6,352 nucleotides of DNA from UBA5536 sp964592595 (GTDB lineage: Bacteria > Bacteroidota > Bacteroidia > Bacteroidales > F082), in NCBI GenBank assembly GCA_964592595.1, contig CAZQFH010000106.1:1-6352 (forward strand), read 5' to 3'. Position 1 is the stretch's first letter. Every line of letters begins with the position of its first letter. Below, one piece after another: positions 4,909 to 6,352 of the stretch. Made by a program: the position numbers and the translations under genes. The notes beneath the pieces are model-generated. The model was not told the origin of the DNA. It did not search any database and saw only the letters and a program-made list of their open reading frames with translations.

Positions 4909-6241
4909 GAGAACTATAGCATTTGTTTTGCTGGTGTTTGTTCTGAATTTTCAATCCACCGGACAGCAAAAATCCAATCAGCTTTTGTTTGATTTTTCTC
5001 TTCGTTATCGTTTTGAAGCCTGGCAAGGGATGAATGCAAAAAATTATGGCGATGCCAGCCCTGAAGGTATTGGTAATTTGAATGATAACATCTTATACCA
5101 GCGCATCATTACCGGCTTTCGCTACCAAGCTGCCAAAAATCTTGAACTGGGGCTGCATATGCAGGATGCACGGGCTTTTGGCTGGTCGCTCAGGCAAGCT
5201 AAACTTCCGGATATTTTTAAGGTGAGGGCCAAAGGAACAGAAACGCCTTTTTATGTTTTGAATCCCGGTGAAGATTTTCTGGAGATTTATGATGCGTACA
5301 TCATGTGGCAGGTAAAACCCGATCGGCTTAAATTCAAAATCGGACGTCAGAAAATCTTTTATGGTGATTCACATGTTTTTGGGCCTGGCAATTGGGGAAA
5401 TACCGGCCGATGGACTTGGGATGCGGCAAGGGTTTCGTATAGCTTCAAAAAGCATTTTATTGATGTTTTTGCAGGTGGAACAAAAACTCTTAATCCCATT
5501 CAAACGCAATTACCGTTTGTAGAAACAGAATTTTGGGGTGGTGGTACTTATGCCCATTTTGAGTGGACGAATGGGCTGACCCTGGAACCCTTTTACGCCC
5601 TTAAAATGCCAGGTTCGGCACCTTATGTCTCCACTTTGAATTTTCAGCGGCATTGGCTGGGTGTAAGATTTTTTAAGCAAAATCTACATCATTTCCTCTT
5701 CGATTTTACCTACGTCAGGCAATTTGGTTTTGAAGGCGAACGCAAAACATCAGCTTACGGATGTTTTGCAAAAATGGGGTATCAGTTTGTTAAGGTATTC
5801 GGCAGACCACTCATCAGTCTGCGCTCCACTTATGGCAGTGGGGGAAGCGATTCCGATCAGCTCAATCGCACATTTGATTTTGTTTATGGAGCCGGGGACA
5901 AATACTATGGCTGGATGAATATCACCAAATGGTCGAACCTCGACGACAGGGAAATTGTATTGGAATGGTGGCCTTTGGCTGATCTGTGGGTTGAGCTCAA
6001 ATGGAATCGGTTTTATATTCCCGCTACAGAAAACTTTAAGTTGTTAAACACCATGCAACTACAAGCCGGATCGCATCATCTTGGCGATGAAGTGGATTTG
6101 TTTGTGAAATACCAGTACAACTCCCATTGGCAGTGGATTGCTGCGACCGGATATTTTCGGCCAGGCACACTCGAAAATATTGCTCAAAAACCGGCTAAAA
6201 ACGCCTATTGGTTGAGCTTGCAGCTTATGTATCAGTTATAA
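4895..6241 (+). CDS. Outer-membrane beta-barrel porin (alginate-export-like)
   Basis: This 448-residue protein starts with a Sec signal peptide (Arg5-Arg6, hydrophobic core at residues 8-19, cleavage probably near STG at 21-23). The mature chain has alternating amphipathic strands rich in aromatic residues, for example FDFSLRYRFEAW, LKFKIGRQKIFYGD and WVELKWNRFYIP. It ends in a barrel strand, WLSLQLMYQL. The LKFKIGRQ..YGD segment, the GPGNWGNTGRWTWDAARV segment and the overall size fit the alginate-export-type porin family (AlgE/OprD-like barrels). No CxxCH motif is present. The ATG at 4895 lies inside the end of the cytochrome gene (14-bp overlap, different frame), which indicates translational coupling and probably a shared task. 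It could let the oxyanion substrate into the periplasm, or sheath an electron conduit. The gene is complete and ends at TAA 6239-6241. A substrate role in alginate export is unlikely in this context. Confidence 0.85.
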   Translation: MLLIRRTIAFVLLVFVLNFQSTGQQKSNQLLFDFSLRYRFEAWQGMNAKNYGDASPEGIGNLNDNILYQRIITGFRYQAAKNLELGLHMQDARAFGWSLRQAKLPDIFKVRAKGTETPFYVLNPGEDFLEIYDAYIMWQVKPDRLKFKIGRQKIFYGDSHVFGPGNWGNTGRWTWDAARVSYSFKKHFIDVFAGGTKTLNPIQTQLPFVETEFWGGGTYAHFEWTNGLTLEPFYALKMPGSAPYVSTLNFQRHWLGVRFFKQNLHHFLFDFTYVRQFGFEGERKTSAYGCFAKMGYQFVKVFGRPLISLRSTYGSGGSDSDQLNRTFDFVYGAGDKYYGWMNITKWSNLDDREIVLEWWPLADLWVELKWNRFYIPATENFKLLNTMQLQAGSHHLGDEVDLFVKYQYNSHWQWIAATGYFRPGTLENIAQKPAKNAYWLSLQLMYQL

Positions 6242-6352
6242 GCTCTGACTTCGAGGAGCATTATTTTGTATCTTTTAGTACTTGATGGCAGTGTCTTTTG
6301 TGATTTAGTATTATTTTTTTTGATAATTACAAGGAATATATTTTTGGTTTTT
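6242..6352. other. AT-rich region downstream of the operon, no gene seen
   Basis: These 111 bp hold no open frame of note and no convincing hairpin-plus-T-run terminator. TATTTTTG at 6339-6346 matches the TAnnTTTG -7 element, but the nearest upstream TTTG (6319-6322) is only 16 bp away, shorter than usual. It may belong to a promoter for a gene beyond the window, at low confidence. Confidence 0.3.

Overview
The window looks like chromosomal DNA of a member of the Bacteroidota. It is AT-rich, its leaders are A-rich without Shine-Dalgarno sequences, at least one promoter has the TTTG / TAnnTTTG form of that phylum, and the last gene encodes an outer-membrane barrel, so the cell is Gram-negative. 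No rRNA, tRNA, CRISPR array, transposase or integrase is visible.

Layout. Two divergent transcription units share a 198-bp control region (665-862). The short leftward unit encodes an ArsR/SmtB-family repressor (664-341) and a small CPKC thioredoxin-fold protein (336-100). The long rightward unit reads: broken CPNC thioredoxin-fold gene (863-1102), second ArsR/SmtB repressor (1102-1401), intact CPNC thioredoxin-fold protein (1419-1661), single-domain rhodanese with a cysteine-rich tail (1687-2133), variant CRKC thioredoxin-fold protein (2170-2424), 817-residue octaheme cytochrome c with a C-terminal membrane domain (2455-4908), and an outer-membrane porin-like barrel (4895-6241). Gaps are 36 bp or less, and the junctions at 1102 and 4895-4908 overlap, so one operon is likely. 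The control region carries two nearly identical inverted repeats, TTTCGT-N6-ACGAAA at 675-692 and TTTCGT-N6-GCGAAA at 826-843. Each overlaps or abuts the predicted promoter of its own unit. This suggests that both repressors read the same operator sequence.

How the genes may work together (inference). Two thiol-rich repressors of the metalloid/persulfide-sensing type control a cytosolic set of dithiol proteins and a sulfurtransferase. The same transcript carries an envelope electron-transfer pair: a membrane-anchored octaheme cytochrome related in layout to octaheme tetrathionate reductases, and a translationally coupled outer-membrane channel. The usual arsenic-resistance genes (arsenate reductase, Acr3/ArsB pump, ArsP permease) are absent from the window. 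A respiratory system for a sulfur or metalloid oxyanion (tetrathionate/polysulfide, selenite/tellurite or arsenic) fits better than plain detoxification, but the sequence alone does not identify the substrate.

The oddest single feature is the first gene of the rightward operon. It would be a full-length thioredoxin-fold protein, but it has ATA where the start codon should be and TAA immediately after the CPNC motif.
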